The notes below the pieces were generated by a model. That model was given only the letters and a program-made list of their open reading frames with translations, was not told the origin of the DNA and ran no database searches. A program made the translations under genes and the position numbers. From NCBI GenBank assembly GCA_026986935.1, contig JALSNP010000080.1, positions 1-7,258 on the forward strand: a DNA stretch of 7,258 bases. Reading direction: 5' to 3'. This DNA comes from Pyrodictiaceae archaeon (GTDB taxonomy: Archaea > Thermoproteota > Thermoprotei_A > Sulfolobales > Pyrodictiaceae). Positions 5,674 through 7,258 of this stretch are shown here, one piece after another; the first letter of the stretch is position 1, and each line of letters begins with the position of its first letter.

Positions 5674-5686
5674 TTCTTATAGTTTT
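5674..5686 (-). promoter_or_regulatory. TATA box of the 5S rRNA gene
   Basis: The minus strand reads AAAACTATAAGAA. Its centre, near 5681, is about 33 bases before the 5' end of the RNA. Transcription would start near 5655, and a few leader bases would be trimmed. Confidence 0.6.
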
Positions 5687-5733
5687 CATTAAATTCGTGG
5701 GGATGGGTCTATCATAGGGGAGTGGTTATTGCT

Positions 5734-5742
5734 ACTTATTAT
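5734..5742 (+). promoter_or_regulatory. Probable TATA box of the methionine aminopeptidase gene
   Basis: ACTTATTAT lies about 50 bases before GTG 5788. Transcription from near 5764 would leave a leader of about 24 bases holding GGGGGAG at 5774-5780, seven bases before the start codon. That site supports GTG 5788 as the start. Confidence 0.45.
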
Positions 5743-5787
5743 CCGGTTTGCGGCTAGTGTCTCTTCTCTGATTGGGGGAGTGTAGTA

Positions 5788-6693
5788 GTGGATGAAGAGG
5801 TCTTGAAGAAATATATTGAGGCTGGGCGTATAGCTAGGGTTGTGAGAGATGAGGCTGCTAGGCGTATTGAGCCCGGTGTATCTGTTTTAGAGTTTTGTGA
5901 ATGGGTTGAGAAGAGGATTATGGAGCTTGGCGGTAAGCCAGCATTTCCCTGCAATTTGTCTATAAACGAGGTTGCTGCGCATTATACTCCTTTAGTGGAT
6001 GATGATCTCAGTGTTCCTGAAGAGTCTGTTGTGAAAATTGATTTAGGCGTCCATATTGACGGGTATATAGCTGATACAGCTGTCACTGTGAGCTTTAGTG
6101 ATAAGTGGGCTCCGTTGCTCGAAGCCGTTCGGAATGCGCTGGACAAGGCTCTTGAGATAGTGTCTCCTGACACAAGGTTCTCTGACGTGGGGAAAGTAAT
6201 AGAGTCGGTTATAAAGATGTATGGTTTTAAGCCTATAGCTAATCTCGGTGGTCATAGTCTCGCTAGGTTCACTATTCATGCCGGTGAGAGTATTCCCAAT
6301 GTCTATGAGCCTTTTCTGAGAGGGAAGTTTGGCAAAGGTAAGGCTTATGCTATAGAGCCTTTTGGGACAAATGGCGCTGGTAGTGTGAGAGAAGGCGATC
6401 TTGTTGCCATTTATGCACTTATTCGCCCCAATCTTAGGAGGCGGCTCAGTGACGTACAGCGCAGAGTCTTGAATACTATAAAGGAGAGGTTTCGTACGCT
6501 ACCGTTTACTGAGCGTTGGTTAAAGGATGTAGCTGGTTTAGAGGAGCTTCGTAAATCGTTGAAGAGGCTTGCGCGTATGGGGTTTCTGGTGCAGTACCCC
6601 GTGCTTATAGAGAAGGGTAAGGGTATGGTGGCTCAGTTTGAGCATACTCTTGTGATAACGGATCAGGGTGATGTGATAGTTACTACTAGGTAG
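5788..6693 (+). CDS. map: Methionine aminopeptidase, type II
   Basis: Removes the initiator methionine from new proteins at the ribosome when the second residue is small; a cytosolic dinuclear metal enzyme with the pita-bread fold. All five metal ligands are present: D85 (VKIDLG), D96 (IADTA), H156 (GGHSL), E190 (AIEPFGTNG) and E285 (AQFEHT), each three above the Pyrococcus numbering. The active-site histidines H65 and H164 are also present. The helical insert between E190 and E285 (about residues 210-270) marks the archaeal/eukaryotic type II form. At 301 residues it is the usual archaeal length, without the eukaryotic N-terminal extension. Start GTG 5788 follows GGGGGAG by seven bases. It is divergent from the 5S gene and followed by T-runs and the DUF1512 gene. 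Third codon positions are T- and G-rich (10 T, 6 G, 3 A, 1 C in the 20 codons at 5821-5880), unlike valS. Intact and secure. Confidence 0.97.
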   Translation: MDEEVLKKYIEAGRIARVVRDEAARRIEPGVSVLEFCEWVEKRIMELGGKPAFPCNLSINEVAAHYTPLVDDDLSVPEESVVKIDLGVHIDGYIADTAVTVSFSDKWAPLLEAVRNALDKALEIVSPDTRFSDVGKVIESVIKMYGFKPIANLGGHSLARFTIHAGESIPNVYEPFLRGKFGKGKAYAIEPFGTNGAGSVREGDLVAIYALIRPNLRRRLSDVQRRVLNTIKERFRTLPFTERWLKDVAGLEELRKSLKRLARMGFLVQYPVLIEKGKGMVAQFEHTLVITDQGDVIVTTR

Positions 6694-6706
6694 GCGACCA
6701 GAAGAG

Positions 6707-6737
6707 TTTTTGAGCTGTTTTCTGCTATACGGTTTTT
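6707..6737 (+). terminator. T-run terminator after map
   Basis: Three T-runs follow the map stop within 45 bases: TTTTT at 6707-6711, TTTT at 6718-6721 and TTTTT at 6733-6737. Archaeal RNA polymerase terminates at such U-tracts without needing a hairpin. Read-through to the downstream gene is possible, as that gene has only a weak TATA candidate (GAATAAGG near 6741). Confidence 0.5.
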
Positions 6738-6794
6738 GACGAATAAGGGGATAGTGTAGGGCTCGCGACACTGGGTTTGCCTAGGTGCTAGTAT

Positions 6795-7258
6795 ATGGTG
6801 AATACTACATCGCCGTGGTTTGGCGGCGGCTCTGACCTAGCTACGTGGATAATAGCTATAAGCATACTTATATCGACTATCCTATCTATATTCGCGTTCC
6901 TTGGCGTGGCTCAGGGGTTCCAGCTGCGTATATGGAAAACTCAGATAGAGTCCAAGTTGCGTATCCTCGAGAGCTATCGTGACGAGGTTCGTGACGAGGT
7001 TCGCCGCCGTCTCGAAAAGCTTGGTGCCAAGAATATTGATAACATACTTACAACCGCTTTGGAGTATTTCGTTATTGGCCCGGTGGACATAGAGCCTACT
7101 GATATTATTAGAAGGCTTGAACGTGTCCTACGTACTGAGGAGGAGCGTTTGGAGGCCCTGGTTAGGCGTGGTATAGGTGGGAATGCTCGCGATGTTGATG
7201 TGAAGAATGTTATAACATTGCTGGCAATAGCTAATGCCCTAAACCTGTTATATAAGTA
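6795..7258 (+). CDS. DUF1512 family membrane protein (3' end outside window)
   Basis: An archaeal protein family of unknown function with a single N-terminal membrane helix. The visible 154 residues start at ATG 6795, with GGTG seven bases upstream; GTG 6798 is an alternative start. A short polar N-terminus rich in Gly, Ser and Trp is followed by one transmembrane segment at about residues 17-38 (TWIIAISILISTILSIFAFL). A basic region and a long charged helix come next, so the soluble part is probably cytoplasmic. The EYFVIGPVDIEPTDIIRRLE segment (90-109), and the later ITLLAIANALNLLYK at the window edge, are the recognisable family features. The charged helix contains a perfect in-frame duplication of 12 bases (6978-6989 and 6990-7001) giving RDEVRDEV. 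It lies about 100 bases after map on the same strand and may be partly co-transcribed. The C-terminal half is not visible. The family call rests on recall of the conserved EYF-PVD pattern. Confidence 0.8.
   Translation, partial: MVNTTSPWFGGGSDLATWIIAISILISTILSIFAFLGVAQGFQLRIWKTQIESKLRILESYRDEVRDEVRRRLEKLGAKNIDNILTTALEYFVIGPVDIEPTDIIRRLERVLRTEEERLEALVRRGIGGNARDVDVKNVITLLAIANALNLLYK

Noticed and set aside
5507..5692. 61-codon plus-strand ORF
   Set aside because: It is the antisense of the 5S rRNA gene; the high G+C keeps the frame open by chance.

Overview
The window looks like chromosomal DNA of a hyperthermophilic crenarchaeon (Thermoproteota), probably a member of the Desulfurococcales. The clearest marker is Cren7, a chromatin protein restricted to this phylum. 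It is supported by archaeal-type ValRS, a type II methionine aminopeptidase, the archaeal DUF1512 membrane protein, a 5S rRNA gene lying apart from other rRNA genes, GTG starts, abundant ATA/AGG/AGA codons, and archaeal TATA boxes with short or absent leaders. I cannot assign a genus.

Layout. 1-127 (-): start of Cren7. 128-434: divergent promoter region with a GC-rich inverted repeat. 442-2907 (+): valyl-tRNA synthetase, whose N-terminal coding sequence has no usable start codon in frame. 2908-3210: probable terminator, a doubtful small minus-strand gene (2935-3093) and a two-way TATA region. 3211-3822 (+): HD-domain phosphohydrolase. 3823-4398: AT-rich spacer with dyads and repeats and no intact gene. 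4399-5052 (-): basic orphan protein. 5308-5481 (+): possible small leaderless gene. 5519-5648 (-): 5S rRNA. 5788-6693 (+): methionine aminopeptidase. 6795-7258 (+): DUF1512 protein, cut by the window edge.

The recognised genes are housekeeping: chromatin packaging, tRNA charging, nucleotide clean-up, a ribosomal RNA and N-terminal methionine removal. They are mostly separate transcription units with their own promoters, not one operon, and I see no mobile element, CRISPR array, toxin-antitoxin pair or defence cluster.

Two points stand out. First, the ValRS reading frame continues about 43 codons upstream of the first possible start (GTG 571) to a TAG, with the conserved N-terminal segment encoded but no ATG, GTG or TTG. 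This implies a +1 shift, an unusual start or a sequence error. Second, third-codon composition reverses across the window. Left of about 3.8 kb both strands' genes imply an A/C-rich plus strand; right of about 5.7 kb the plus strand is T/G-rich. A switch in that direction is what a replication origin produces, so the spacers in between deserve a look.
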